Positions 9,581 through 18,372 are shown, numbered from the stretch's first letter. The stretch: DNA of 64,000 nucleotides from Candidatus Gastranaerophilales bacterium (GCA_944324315.1 CALUVW010000003.1:1-64000), one strand, 5' to 3'. Notes: generated from the letters alone by a model not told the origin. Numbers and translations are program-made.

Positions 9581-10912
9581 ATGAAATATGTATATATTGA
9601 CACAATGGGCTGCCAGATGAATAAATCCGACACTGAAAGAATGCTCGGAATGCTCTCCCATTTCGGATACGAGGAAACTCATGAGCCTGAAAAAGCTGAT
9701 TTATTAATGGTTAATACTTGTTCAATCAGACAATTATCAGAAGATAAAGCATTTAGTGCAGTCGGAACATGGGGGAAGTGGAAAAAAGAGGAAAATAAAA
9801 ATATAAAAATTGGTTTTTGCGGGTGTGTTGCACAGCAAAAAGCTGAACAAATTTTTAAACGTGCACCTTACGTTGATTTTGTGCTTGGAACACATAAGAT
9901 TTACGCTTTACCTGAGATAATAGAACGAATAAATAGGGGTGAAAGAGTTTGTGAATGTACTGAAACAAATAAGACAGAAGATGATGTGTCTGATAAGTAT
10001 GAAATTCAAAGGGTAAAAGGAGTTAACGCCTGGATTCCGATAACCGAAGGATGTAACAATTTTTGTACATATTGTATTGTTCCGTATACACGCGGACGTG
10101 AACGTTCAAGGCTCCCCGAAATTATTATTAAAGAGGCTAAAGATGCACTCAATGCAGGTTTTAAAGAAATTACGCTGTTGGGTCAAAACGTCGACAGCTA
10201 CGGGAAAGATTTTAAGGATAGAAATTACAGACTTGCAGATCTTTTAAGAGAACTTAATGCAATTGAAGGAAAATTCAGAATCCGTTTTGTAACATCATAT
10301 CCTACGGACATAACTGATGAGCTTATAAAAACTGTTGTTGAACTTGATAAGGTTTGTGAATACTTTCATATTCCTATGCAGTCAGGAAGTTCCCAAGTTT
10401 TAAAAGCAATGAACAGGCGTTATGATAGAGAAACTTATGCAAAAATTGTTAAAAAAGTGCGTGATATGGTTCCTGATGTTACAATAACAAGTGATTTTAT
10501 AGCAGGTTTCCCTGGGGAAACAGAGGAACAATTTGAAGAAACTCTTTCTGCAATTGACGAATTTGCGCTTGATTATTCAAATCTTGCCTCTTATTCTCCG
10601 CGTGAAAAAACAGTTGCTGCAAAGTGGGTTGATAAATTTATTCCGGAAAACATAAAAGATGAAAGATTCCAGCGTTTAAACAAAAAAATTCAGGAGAATT
10701 GTCTTAAGTCGAATTTGAAATATGTCGGGCGGGAAATGGAAGTTCTTGTTGAAAGTTTTTATGAACACAAAGGACAGATGATAAATTCAGGTAAAACAAG
10801 GAATTTCAAAACAGTTCATATTCCTTATGATAAAGATTTGACCGGAAAATTTATTAATGTAAAAATAACAGATGCAAAAACCTGGTATTTAAAAGGTGAG
10901 ATAGTGCCGTAA
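9581..10912 (+). CDS. miaB: tRNA-2-methylthio-N6-dimethylallyladenosine synthase MiaB
   Basis: Radical-SAM methylthiotransferase that thiomethylates i6A37 in tRNAs, 443 residues. The N-terminal domain carries the second cluster's Cys11, Cys47 and Cys82; the radical-SAM CxxxCxxC is Cys159, Cys163 and Cys166 (CNNFCTYC); a TRAM domain closes the protein. I chose ATG 9581 (MKYVYIDTMGCQMN) with CAGGA eight bases before it; a further-upstream TTG at 9536 has no support. MtaB and RimO are less likely because the Cys spacing and start match MiaB. Confidence 0.95.
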   Translation: MKYVYIDTMGCQMNKSDTERMLGMLSHFGYEETHEPEKADLLMVNTCSIRQLSEDKAFSAVGTWGKWKKEENKNIKIGFCGCVAQQKAEQIFKRAPYVDFVLGTHKIYALPEIIERINRGERVCECTETNKTEDDVSDKYEIQRVKGVNAWIPITEGCNNFCTYCIVPYTRGRERSRLPEIIIKEAKDALNAGFKEITLLGQNVDSYGKDFKDRNYRLADLLRELNAIEGKFRIRFVTSYPTDITDELIKTVVELDKVCEYFHIPMQSGSSQVLKAMNRRYDRETYAKIVKKVRDMVPDVTITSDFIAGFPGETEEQFEETLSAIDEFALDYSNLASYSPREKTVAAKWVDKFIPENIKDERFQRLNKKIQENCLKSNLKYVGREMEVLVESFYEHKGQMINSGKTRNFKTVHIPYDKDLTGKFINVKITDAKTWYLKGEIVP

Positions 10913-11005
10913 TAATTTAAGCATCTTGACTATATTATATATCAATAGGTCGGTTTTAGCCCAACTAATTAGATATAGAATCGTAAACGGTATCTGGTTG
11001 AGCTG

Positions 11006-11209
11006 TTACGCTCCTTCTGCAACAATAGTTGCTATTAATTCTCCGTAGCTGTTCATTGAACCGTCAGTTTCTTCTACTACGTAAGAATAACCTTCTTTGC
11101 CTTCAACTGCTTTTTCTGCTTTTTGCAGTGCTTCATCATAATCTTTTGTTTCACATACTAATGTCTTTGAAAATTCAGAATGATTTTTTAATGTGTAAAC
11201 GTGATACAT
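11006..11209 (-). CDS. Small hypothetical protein
   Basis: A 67-residue acidic protein starting MYHVYTLKNHSEFSK. It looks like a compact alpha/beta fold (strand-helix-strand: KTLVCETKDYDEALQKAEKA, then YSYVVEE). I chose the internal ATG 11209 because GGAAAGGG precedes it; the longer version from 11260 would add a hydrophobic stretch that includes this ribosome site. It lies upstream of nothing and 58 bases after cysE on the same strand. Function unknown. Confidence 0.6.
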   Translation of the reverse strand: MYHVYTLKNHSEFSKTLVCETKDYDEALQKAEKAVEGKEGYSYVVEETDGSMNSYGELIATIVAEGA

Positions 11210-11259
11210 ATTTTTACCCTTTCCAGTAAAGAGAAGAATTAACAATGATGGAACAACCA

Positions 11260-11287
11260 TTCACGTTTCACTCTTCATGCTTCACTT
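11260..11287. repeat. Heptamer tandem array at the 3' end of cysE
   Basis: Four 7-bp units of the TTCACTC type. It encodes the last residues (KVKHEE) and stop of CysE. Related arrays lie at 11959-11986 (opposite orientation) and 12093-12106. Confidence 0.75.
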
Positions 11288-11930
11288 TTTCTATTTTTTC
11301 TTTTAACTCCATAACTTCATATTTAAGTCTGTTCAATTCGCATTTAACAGGGTCGGGAATTCTGTTGTGCATAAGAACGCCGTTTTTATCTTTGATTTTT
11401 CTTCTGACAATTCTTCCGGGAATCCCGACTACTGTTGAATATTCAGGAACATCTTCCACTACAACGGAGCCTGCGCCGACTCTGACGTAATCTCCGAGAG
11501 TGATATTTCCGAGAACTTTTGCTCCGGCGCCGACAATTACTCCGTGGCCTAGTGTCGGGTGGCGTTTGCCGTGTTCTTTACCTGTTCCGCCGAGTGTTAC
11601 CTGCTGATAAATCAGAACATCGTCGCCAATTTCTGTTGTCGCACCGATTACAACACCTTCGCCGTGGTCGATAAAAAATCTTCTGCCGATTTTAGCAGCA
11701 GGATGAATTTCAATCCCTGTAATAATTCTTGTTATATAAGATATTACACGCGGAATTAAGGGAATATGCCATTTATAGAGCCTGTGTGCAAAGCGGTATG
11801 CAATCAGCGCATGAAGTCCCGGGTAACAAAGTATTACCTCAAGCAGATTTTCTGCTGCCGGGTCTTTGTCGTAGATTACCTGAATATCTTCTTTTACTTT
11901 TGTTATTCCGCGTTTTAAGATTTTAAACAT
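11268..11930 (-). CDS. cysE: Serine O-acetyltransferase
   Basis: Acetylates L-serine with acetyl-CoA, the first step of cysteine synthesis; 220 residues, a short-type CysE. A helical N-terminal domain is followed by a left-handed beta-helix of hexapeptide repeats. IDHGEGVVIG and GKRHPTLGHGV carry the catalytic histidines. The C-terminal tail is charged and partly encoded by the heptamer array, suggesting the original end was altered by a repeat. No cysK is adjacent. Confidence 0.93.
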   Translation of the reverse strand: MFKILKRGITKVKEDIQVIYDKDPAAENLLEVILCYPGLHALIAYRFAHRLYKWHIPLIPRVISYITRIITGIEIHPAAKIGRRFFIDHGEGVVIGATTEIGDDVLIYQQVTLGGTGKEHGKRHPTLGHGVIVGAGAKVLGNITLGDYVRVGAGSVVVEDVPEYSTVVGIPGRIVRRKIKDKNGVLMHNRIPDPVKCELNRLKYEVMELKEKIEKVKHEE

Positions 11931-12082
11931 AATTTTTTGGCCTTTTGATTAAGATTTAGTGAAGAGTGAAGCGTGAAGTGTGAAGTGATTTTATTATGTT
12001 GAGGAAAGTTTTGAGTTATTCTGTATATTTCTGTAATAAATTTTGTTGCTTCTTTCCAAGCTTCTAAGTTTTTATGATCCAT
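11915..12082 (-). pseudogene. Truncated four-helix-bundle (23S rRNA intervening-sequence-type) protein
   Basis: A 55-codon ORF starts MDHKNLEAWKEATKFITEIY and continues to NFP, which matches the beginning of the four-helix-bundle/23S-rRNA-IVP family (typically about 115-120 residues). After about 30 residues the sequence runs into the GTGAAG heptamer array and loses resemblance. GGGG lies before the ATG. Tandem heptamers in opposite orientation flank the fragment (12093-12106 and 11959-11986). I read it as a gene remnant cut short by a repeat or by deletion. Confidence 0.6.
11959..11986. repeat. Heptamer tandem array (GTGAAGN x4)
   Basis: Units GTGAAGA, GTGAAGC, GTGAAGT, GTGAAGT in direct tandem. 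It truncates the four-helix-bundle remnant and is inverted relative to the arrays at 11260 and 12093. Confidence 0.85.
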
Positions 12083-12092
12083 TGAATTTCCC

Positions 12093-12106
12093 CTTCACTC
12101 TTCACT
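12093..12106. repeat. Heptamer tandem array (CTTCACT x2)
   Basis: Two units directly abutting the tyrS stop codon, inverted with respect to 11959-11986. Confidence 0.75.
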
Positions 12107-13323
12107 CAGATCAATTTTGCAAACTTACGTTTTCCTGCCTGCAATACTACACTCCCTGAAAAGTTTAGTACATAAGCCGTGTCGGTAATTTTTTCTCCGT
12201 CAATTTTTACGCCCCCGCCTTGGATTAAGCGTTTTGCTTCCCCTTTGCTTGTGGTGAATTTAAGTTCTACAAGTGCATCAAGTATTCCTTTGCCGTTCAT
12301 CCCTGAAACTTCTTCAATATCGTCAGGAATTCCTTTATTTGAAACTACATTTATAAATGCATCCTGTCCGCGTTTTGCGCCGTCTTCTCCATGATATTCC
12401 GCTGTAATTGTGTATGCAAGTTTCATTTTGATATCGCGCGGGTTGACAGAGCCTTCTGCTATTTGTTTATCAATTGTTTCAAGTTCGTCTTTGGTTGCAT
12501 CAGTGAGCAGGCTGAAGTATCTTGAAATCATATTATCAGGAATACTCATTAATTTTCCGAACATATCAACTTCGCTGTCTGTAAGAGAAATACAGTGTTC
12601 AGGATAAGTTTTTGACATTTTGACAACGCCGTCTGTGCCTTCAAGAAGCGGCAGAAGCATTACAAGCTGCGGATATTTTTTGCCGTAAGCTGCTTGAATA
12701 TCACGGCCTAAAAGCGTGTTAAATCTTTGATCAGTTCCGCCAAGTTCTATATCAGAATCAATTTCAACAGAATCATATGCCTGCATTAAAGGATAGAAAA
12801 ATTCGTGGATTGCGATTGGTTTTCCTTCTGCGTAACGTTTTGCAAAATCGTCGCGTGTCATCATCTGTGCAACTGTAACCTGAGAAGCAAGTTTTAGAAG
12901 GTCAGTAAAGTTCATTTTGTGAAGCCAGTCAGCATTGTTAACAACTTCGGCTTGCGAAACATCAAGAACTTTTGACATCTGTTCAAAATAAGTTTTAGCA
13001 TTTGCTTCAACCTGTTCTTTGGTTAATGCGGGACGGGTTTCTGATTTGCCGGAGGGATCGCCGACCATTGCTGTTGCACCGCCAACGATTAAGACAATTT
13101 TATGTCCGAGGTTTTGAAATTCTTTTAATTTTCTCATAACAACGGTATGCCCTAGATGCAGGTCAGGACGTGTCGGGTCCATTCCAAGTTTTATTCTTAA
13201 CGGAGTATTTGTATCATGTGAATACTGTAATTTTGCTGCTAATTCTTCAATGCCACCGGGCAATACTTCTGCGTTACGCGTCAAATGTTTTGCTTGTTGT
13301 ATAAATTCTTCTCTTATATCCAT
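12106..13323 (-). CDS. tyrS: Tyrosyl-tRNA synthetase
   Basis: Charges tRNA(Tyr), 405 residues. The class I signatures are HLGH at 56-59 and VKMSK near 235; a C-terminal S4-like RNA-binding domain (GEAKRLIQGGGVKIDG) ends the protein. The sequence type (KMSK, S4) resembles the TyrZ-like form found in many diderms. The start follows GGAGAAAATTT. It stands alone on the minus strand. Confidence 0.97.
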   Translation of the reverse strand: MDIREEFIQQAKHLTRNAEVLPGGIEELAAKLQYSHDTNTPLRIKLGMDPTRPDLHLGHTVVMRKLKEFQNLGHKIVLIVGGATAMVGDPSGKSETRPALTKEQVEANAKTYFEQMSKVLDVSQAEVVNNADWLHKMNFTDLLKLASQVTVAQMMTRDDFAKRYAEGKPIAIHEFFYPLMQAYDSVEIDSDIELGGTDQRFNTLLGRDIQAAYGKKYPQLVMLLPLLEGTDGVVKMSKTYPEHCISLTDSEVDMFGKLMSIPDNMISRYFSLLTDATKDELETIDKQIAEGSVNPRDIKMKLAYTITAEYHGEDGAKRGQDAFINVVSNKGIPDDIEEVSGMNGKGILDALVELKFTTSKGEAKRLIQGGGVKIDGEKITDTAYVLNFSGSVVLQAGKRKFAKLI

Positions 13324-13404
13324 AAATTTTCTCCAATAATTATTAATTTCTGTAAAATTATTATATCATACGCAAAAAAATTTTTTACGGGTTTTAATCA
13401 GTAT

Positions 13405-13959
13405 ATGGATAACAAAATTAATAATATAAGTTTTACAGGTATTAGAAACATAAGTTTTTTCCCGTTTGTTGCTCGAAACTCAGACGGACCATCTTTGAAT
13501 AAAAGTTTAACAATGGTGTTAAGTGATGATTTGAAAGGAAATGATTTAACGGAATTTCGTGAAGCGGTGAAAAAAATAAATAAGAAACGTATAAATTTTA
13601 ATAATTCAGTTTCAGGTGATATTTTAAACGTTACCGGCTATGAGGATCGAAGAGGTAAGATGCTTTTTGTAAATAATTGTTATATTCATGAAAATGACAG
13701 TTATTTACCTATGTTTTCTTATATCGCCAAGTTAACAAAAAAAATATGTGCGATGAATCATAAGGATATGATAGTCGATAATGATTATATTGATAATATC
13801 GCCGGTGATGTAATAATTCGAGATATGAAAATTCCCGAGGACATAAAGGAAAGATGTCCTTTGTATGCTTGTTTTAATCGTGATTTAGTAAAACTCGGGG
13901 CAGAGGACATAAATAATTTTATTCAGAGTATTATGAATAATTATTTCGGGATAAAATAG
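13405..13959 (+). CDS. Hypothetical protein with N-terminal F-x-G motif
   Basis: A 184-residue protein starting MDNKINNISFTGIRNISFFP. No membrane segment or known domain is recognised; it is mixed alpha/beta with many Asp, Asn and Lys. The ATG at 13405 is preferred over an upstream frame that would extend into the tyrS promoter. No ribosome site precedes it; TTTAAT lies six bases upstream, so it may be leaderless. The [IN]xFxG N-terminus recurs in the proteins at 33978 and 39827. Confidence 0.65.
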   Translation: MDNKINNISFTGIRNISFFPFVARNSDGPSLNKSLTMVLSDDLKGNDLTEFREAVKKINKKRINFNNSVSGDILNVTGYEDRRGKMLFVNNCYIHENDSYLPMFSYIAKLTKKICAMNHKDMIVDNDYIDNIAGDVIIRDMKIPEDIKERCPLYACFNRDLVKLGAEDINNFIQSIMNNYFGIK

Positions 13960-13964
13960 ATATA

Positions 13965-13991
13965 AAAAAACGGCTTTAAAAGCCGTTTTTT
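13965..13991. terminator. Bidirectional terminator
   Basis: AAAAAACGGCTTT pairs with AAAGCCGTTTTTT; it serves the plus-strand gene ending at 13959 and the minus-strand gene ending at 13992. Confidence 0.9.
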
Positions 13992-14402
13992 CTATGTGTC
14001 AAGCTCACTTAATTCATTTCTAAGTGATATAATCTGCGTATTGTAATATTCAAGCCAGGTTGTGTCCTCATCTTTTAAAGCAGGCTCGGCAAGTGCTCTG
14101 ATCCGTTTTTTATCTAAATCTTCTAATTCATTTTGAATTTCTTTTTTTCGCAGCGCGGATTGAATATTTAGTTGTTTAATATTTACCTCTTTCTCACTAA
14201 GTTTTTTCCATGTCCCGTTTTCGTTTGAATATTCTGTTTCATTAACGGCTATAACATTTCCGTTGAAAGGGATGATAATTTTACCGTTACTTTGCTGCTT
14301 TAACAATTCCATCCAGTATTCATCCGTAATTTCAATTGCATTCTCAAAATTTTGTTCGTAAAAACCGTAATCTTTATTATTTTTTGTACCGTAATATTTC
14401 AT
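13992..14402 (-). CDS. Phage tail-fibre-assembly-like protein
   Basis: A 136-residue protein. The segment TDEYWMELLKQQSNGKIIIP, followed by a short beta region and a long C-terminal helix rich in Glu, Lys and Leu, resembles tail fibre assembly chaperones of tailed phages. This is architecture-level recognition, not a search. It lies 13 bases downstream of the tail-fibre-like gene on the same strand, the usual order. No other phage genes are nearby. Confidence 0.55.
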   Translation of the reverse strand: MKYYGTKNNKDYGFYEQNFENAIEITDEYWMELLKQQSNGKIIIPFNGNVIAVNETEYSNENGTWKKLSEKEVNIKQLNIQSALRKKEIQNELEDLDKKRIRALAEPALKDEDTTWLEYYNTQIISLRNELSELDT

Positions 14403-14415
14403 TTTTATTTCCTCC

Positions 14416-15105
14416 TTAGTATCCGAATACTATCCAATTCATGTGTGTGAATGAGCCTGAAGAGCCTATTGAAAATCCTGTAAGGCTTTGTGTTGTAAAA
14501 CCTGTATCACTTCTTGTCGCACTGGCGTTATAACCCTGTTTTGTTATGACAGGACAGGCTAATGTAGTATAGGCTATAGGATAAGTCGCAACAGAACCTG
14601 TCTGTCCTCCCCATTGGAGTAATAAACCGTTCGGAAGTTTTAAATATCCGGGGTTTTCCATATCTATTTTACCTGTTGTTGATGACCATTCTTCCCATTC
14701 ATTTGACTCAAAATTTCTTGTAAAAATTTCAGGATTTTCTTCATCAGTGTACCATGTCTGCTTAATTACCGATGATTCCAATCCGGTTACAATAAGTATG
14801 CCGGCATTGCCTTTTGGGATATTGGTTGGAGTATAAACCGATGAAAATATGTATGTTCCTTTTGTCTTGTAATTATCTAAATCAGTGTCTGATTCATCTA
14901 CGGTAAATTCATTTATCAGTTCTGTTTTATCTGCTTTTGTTGAGGAGATTTCATCAATAGTTTCATTTACATCTTCTATGTCGGCTGCTGCAGAAGATTT
15001 GTTTTGTTCTATATAATTTGCTAAAGACACAAAGTTTGCATTCACTTCGGAAGCTTTCGCCTTTGTGCCCGGTATAAATGAATACGGTATCATTGAATTA
15101 GTCAT
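14416..15105 (-). CDS. Phage tail-fibre-like protein (gp53-like C-terminus)
   Basis: A 229-residue protein. The N-terminus has IPYSFIPGTKAKASEVNANF, a phrase common in phage structural proteins, then a coiled-coil region (about 30-65). The C-terminus has GYLKLPNGLLLQWGGQTGS and ends in MNWIVFGY, as in gp53-like tail-fibre C-terminal domains. The start follows AGAAAGGGAATTT. It probably forms a fibre or adhesin with its downstream chaperone. It may be a prophage remnant or a domesticated adhesin. Confidence 0.65.
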   Translation of the reverse strand: MTNSMIPYSFIPGTKAKASEVNANFVSLANYIEQNKSSAAADIEDVNETIDEISSTKADKTELINEFTVDESDTDLDNYKTKGTYIFSSVYTPTNIPKGNAGILIVTGLESSVIKQTWYTDEENPEIFTRNFESNEWEEWSSTTGKIDMENPGYLKLPNGLLLQWGGQTGSVATYPIAYTTLACPVITKQGYNASATRSDTGFTTQSLTGFSIGSSGSFTHMNWIVFGY

Positions 15106-15179
15106 AAATTCCCTTTCTGACTAATTTAATGAATTTGTATATTTAAAAAGGCGTTTGAATAATCAATTATACCACGTGT

Positions 15180-15209
15180 TTGCAAAATCCGTCAATGTTG
15201 TGATAAAAT
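15180..15209 (+). promoter_or_regulatory. Promoter with leaderless spacing for acpS
   Basis: TTGCAA (15180-15185) and an extended -10 TGA-TAAAAT (-10 at 15204-15209). The -10 ends six bases before ATG 15216, with no Shine-Dalgarno sequence. Confidence 0.55.
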
Positions 15210-15215
15210 TTTTCT

Positions 15216-15560
15216 ATGGCTATCGGTGTTGATATTGAAGATATAGAAAGATTTAAAGGGAAATCAGATGATTTTCTTCATAGAGTTTTTACTGATGCGG
15301 AATTAGAATACTCTTTAAAGTTTTCAAAACCGGAAAGTCATCTGGCTGCCCGTTTTTGTGCAAAAGAAGCTGTGATTAAAGCTTTAACGGCTTTAGATAT
15401 TGACGGAGTATCATATAATGACATTGAAGTTTTTCATAACGAAAAAAAATGCCCTCAAATACGAATTTTGAAACCTGTTGAAAAAAATATTATTTTTCAA
15501 TTAACTCTTTCTCATGACAGAACAAAGGCAATAGCGTTTGTTATTGCTGAAGAACAATAG
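15216..15560 (+). CDS. acpS: Holo-[acyl-carrier-protein] synthase
   Basis: Transfers 4'-phosphopantetheine from CoA to acyl carrier protein for fatty-acid synthesis; 114 residues, typical of AcpS. Metal-binding residues are Asp6 in GVDIEDIERF and Glu51 in FCAKEAVIKAL; LSHDRTKAIAFVI closes the fold. The message is probably leaderless. Its 3' end overlaps the convergent pheA by 20 bases, leaving no room for a terminator between them. Confidence 0.93.
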   Translation: MAIGVDIEDIERFKGKSDDFLHRVFTDAELEYSLKFSKPESHLAARFCAKEAVIKALTALDIDGVSYNDIEVFHNEKKCPQIRILKPVEKNIIFQLTLSHDRTKAIAFVIAEEQ

Positions 15561-16413
15561 CTTTACTCTTTTTATAAGAGCCTAAAAATCTTATATATGT
15601 AGTCTTTTCTTTAATTTGTTGTATTGTATGCATAATTTTCTGGTCATGAATGTGTCCGTCAAAGTTGACTATAAAAATATAGTCGCCGAATTTATGTTTT
15701 GACGGTCGTGATGCGATATATGAAAGATTTATGTGATTTTCCATAAATATTTCTAAAACGTTTAAAAGTGCACCTGGTCTGTTTTCTGTGGAGAAAGCCA
15801 TGGAAGTTTTGTCATTTCCTGTTTCTTCCGTCTCAAAATCTCCTATAAGTACAAATCTTGTCTGGTTTGTTTTGTCATCGTTAATATTTTCACGCAGAAT
15901 ATTCAAATTGTATGTTTCCGCTGTTTTTTTACTTCCTATTGCGGCATACGTAAGATTATAATTTTGTAGACTTCTTGCAGCTTCTGCAGTACTCGGCGCT
16001 TCTATAATATTAACATTAAAGGGTAATTCGTTGTGAATAAAGTTCTGGCATTGTGCGAGTGCCTGTGGATGTGAAATTACCCCCGTTATTGATGAAAATT
16101 CCGTTGTTCGAGCCAAAAGACAGTGGTTAATCGGAAGATAACATTCCGATAATATTTTTATGTTTGGATTTTTTGTAACCATAAGGTTGTCCATTGATTC
16201 CCTGACAGCTCCTTCTATTGAATTTTCAACAGCCAGAACCCCAAGTGAATCCGGTGTGTCATCCACGTATTCAACAACCTGCCTGATTGTCTGCAAAGGA
16301 GTCGGGTAAGCACTTATATTAAATCGTTTACAAAATTCATCTTTTGCCATTTCTGTAAATGAAGCCTGAGGACCAAGATAAGCTATTGTTTTAACCGTTT
16401 CTAAATTTAACAT
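15541..16413 (-). CDS. pheA: Prephenate dehydratase
   Basis: Converts prephenate to phenylpyruvate in phenylalanine synthesis; 290 residues, monofunctional (no chorismate mutase domain). The catalytic domain starts TIAYLGPQASFTEMA and contains NSIEGAV and the catalytic TRF (NQTRFVLI). A C-terminal ACT domain (ENRPGALLNVLEIF) should give feedback control by phenylalanine. ATG 16413 is preceded by AAGGAG; upstream in-frame codons overlap the divergent phosphohexomutase gene and are not used. Confidence 0.94.
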   Translation of the reverse strand: MLNLETVKTIAYLGPQASFTEMAKDEFCKRFNISAYPTPLQTIRQVVEYVDDTPDSLGVLAVENSIEGAVRESMDNLMVTKNPNIKILSECYLPINHCLLARTTEFSSITGVISHPQALAQCQNFIHNELPFNVNIIEAPSTAEAARSLQNYNLTYAAIGSKKTAETYNLNILRENINDDKTNQTRFVLIGDFETEETGNDKTSMAFSTENRPGALLNVLEIFMENHINLSYIASRPSKHKFGDYIFIVNFDGHIHDQKIMHTIQQIKEKTTYIRFLGSYKKSKAIVLQQ

Positions 16414-16473
16414 TTGCGATAACTCCTTATTTTTAATATTATTATAGCAGAGAGGAAACTTTGAGGCAAGATA

Positions 16474-17847
16474 ATGGAAAATATAAAATTCGGAACAGAC
16501 GGCTGGAGAGCTGTTGTAGGAAAAGACTTTAATAAAGAGAATGTTCAAACAGTTACAAAAGCAATCGGGAAATATGTTTTTGACAACTTTGGGACGCATA
16601 AAAAAATAATCGTCGGATTTGATCCGAGAAATATGGCGGAAGAATTTGCCCTGCAAACTGCTAATCAGCTTGCAGGATATGGTTTTAATGTTTTATTGAG
16701 TGATAAGGTTATTCCGACTCCTGTACTTGCATACAGCGCAAAATACTTAAATGCGTGTGCGGTTATGTTTACGGCATCACACAATCCGCCTGAATATCTC
16801 GGTATTAAATTTATTCCTGATTATGCCGGACCTGCAACATCAGAAATTACCGATGAATTGATGATTAATCTGCATATTCCTTTCCGTGAAACAGGCAGAG
16901 GCAGTGTTGAGAGATATAATTTTAGACCGGACTATTTCAATCATATAGAAAAACTTATTGATTTTGAAAGAATAAAGACTCTGGATAAAAATATAATTTT
17001 TGACGGGCTTTATGCTGCAAGTATCGGTTATTTTGATAAAATTCTTGATACATACGGCATAAAATATGATAGTCTGCACATGTTCCATGATATAAATTTT
17101 GGCGGCGGAATGCCTGAACCAAAACCTAAATATCTGAAAGAATTAATAGAAAAAGTTAAAACTACTCCAAATTCTGTCGGTTTGGCAAATGACGGAGATT
17201 CTGACAGATTTGGAGTCATAAATGAACATGGCGAATATGTTTCCCCGAATGAAATTATAGCTATACTTTTAATTCATTTAACAAAAAATAAAGGGCTTAA
17301 AGGTGCTCTTGTAAAAACAGTCGGAGCAAGTCTATTATTGAATAAAACTGCTGAAAAACTCGGGGTTGAAGTAATAGAAACGGCCGTTGGGTTTAAGCAT
17401 GTAGGTGAAGCTATGCGCAAATATAATCCGGTTATCGGAGGAGAAGAGTCTGGCGGTTTGAGTATACAGGGACATATTCCTGAAAAAGACGGAATTCTTG
17501 CAAACTTATTGATACTTGAAGCTATGGCTTATGAAAATAAATCACTTGTTGAACTTCAAAAAGATTTGTACGATTTTGTCGGATGTAAATTCTACAATGA
17601 TAGAATTGACAGACGTCTTGAAAATTTTGACGAGATAAAACCGCTTCTTGAAGAATATAAAAACAAAACTTATATCGGCGGTTTTAAGGTTAAAAATATA
17701 GATACAAAAGACGGAGTAAAACTCTATTTTGATGACAATTCAAGCTGGATGCTTGTGCGTCCGAGCGGAACAGAGCCGTTATTACGAATTTATTTTGAAA
17801 GTGACAGCTTTGCAAAACTGGAAGAATTAAAAAAACAAATCAAATAA
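16474..17847 (+). CDS. Phosphohexomutase (phosphoglucomutase/phosphomannomutase family)
   Basis: Interconverts hexose 1- and 6-phosphates, feeding nucleotide-sugar synthesis; 457 residues. The phosphoserine loop is TASHNP with Ser102; the metal loop is DGDSDR at 240-245; the sugar loop is GEESGG at 323-328; the phosphate loop RPSGTEP lies near 435. The N-terminus KFGTDGWRA is also seen in GlmM, so glucosamine is a possible substrate, but the overall form fits PGM/PMM. It overlaps the convergent zinc-finger gene by 21 bases. Confidence 0.9.
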   Translation: MENIKFGTDGWRAVVGKDFNKENVQTVTKAIGKYVFDNFGTHKKIIVGFDPRNMAEEFALQTANQLAGYGFNVLLSDKVIPTPVLAYSAKYLNACAVMFTASHNPPEYLGIKFIPDYAGPATSEITDELMINLHIPFRETGRGSVERYNFRPDYFNHIEKLIDFERIKTLDKNIIFDGLYAASIGYFDKILDTYGIKYDSLHMFHDINFGGGMPEPKPKYLKELIEKVKTTPNSVGLANDGDSDRFGVINEHGEYVSPNEIIAILLIHLTKNKGLKGALVKTVGASLLLNKTAEKLGVEVIETAVGFKHVGEAMRKYNPVIGGEESGGLSIQGHIPEKDGILANLLILEAMAYENKSLVELQKDLYDFVGCKFYNDRIDRRLENFDEIKPLLEEYKNKTYIGGFKVKNIDTKDGVKLYFDDNSSWMLVRPSGTEPLLRIYFESDSFAKLEELKKQIK

Positions 17848-18372
17848 TAGACGAAGCGGACTTCTGTGTCGTCTGTATCTATACCTGTATAATTTATCTG
17901 CTATATATTCATAATCATCCATTCTTCTTTCATCAGCCTGAGCTTCTCTATAAAACTCTTCGAGATTAATATTGCTGTTTTTTATATCTAAAGGTTTAAC
18001 TTTTTGACGTTTTTTGAATTTTGACCTGACAAGTTCAAATTCTCCGTTATCAAGAAAAATTCCACCGCACTTGTAGCATGTATCAATTTCTATACCCAGT
18101 GCTTTGGTCTTTGCCATAGGAGTTCCGCAGGACGGACAAATTCTTGTTTTTGAAGTATCGACAGGCATAAAATTTTTCCCTTCAAGAATTTTTTTTATTT
18201 CCGATATATCATCATTTGTGCCGCTAAATTCTTGAATTTCCGTATTATCAAAATATATTCCTCCGCAGCTTTGCGAGCAGATATCTATATTAATACCCTT
18301 TTCAGGAATAAATATTTTAGTCATTGCTGCTCCGCAGGCAGGGCAGATTATTTCATTTTGTGTATCTGTCAT
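17827..18372 (-). CDS. Protein with two TFIIB-type zinc ribbons
   Basis: A 181-residue protein with two copies of the zf-TFIIB motif: ICPACGAAM with CSQSCGGIYFDN, and ICPSCGTPM with CYKCGGIFLDN. The C-terminal half is basic and Arg/Tyr-rich (YRYRYRRHRSPLR). Proteins like this are common but uncharacterised; nucleic-acid or protein binding is an inference. A terminator separates it from the upstream M48-like gene, so it has its own transcript. Confidence 0.82.
   Translation of the reverse strand: MTDTQNEIICPACGAAMTKIFIPEKGINIDICSQSCGGIYFDNTEIQEFSGTNDDISEIKKILEGKNFMPVDTSKTRICPSCGTPMAKTKALGIEIDTCYKCGGIFLDNGEFELVRSKFKKRQKVKPLDIKNSNINLEEFYREAQADERRMDDYEYIADKLYRYRYRRHRSPLRLLFDLFF

Noticed and set aside
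10913-11005. Possible tRNA-like or riboswitch element after miaB
   Set aside because: No consistent stems or T-loop signature could be drawn; the interval is short and AT-rich.
13285-13404. 40-residue extension of the 13405 protein
   Set aside because: It would start inside the divergent tyrS 5' region and cover its promoter; the F-x-G N-terminus defines the shorter form.
16414-16656. 81-residue extension of PheA
   Set aside because: It overlaps the divergent phosphohexomutase gene and lacks PheA similarity; AAGGAG marks ATG 16413.
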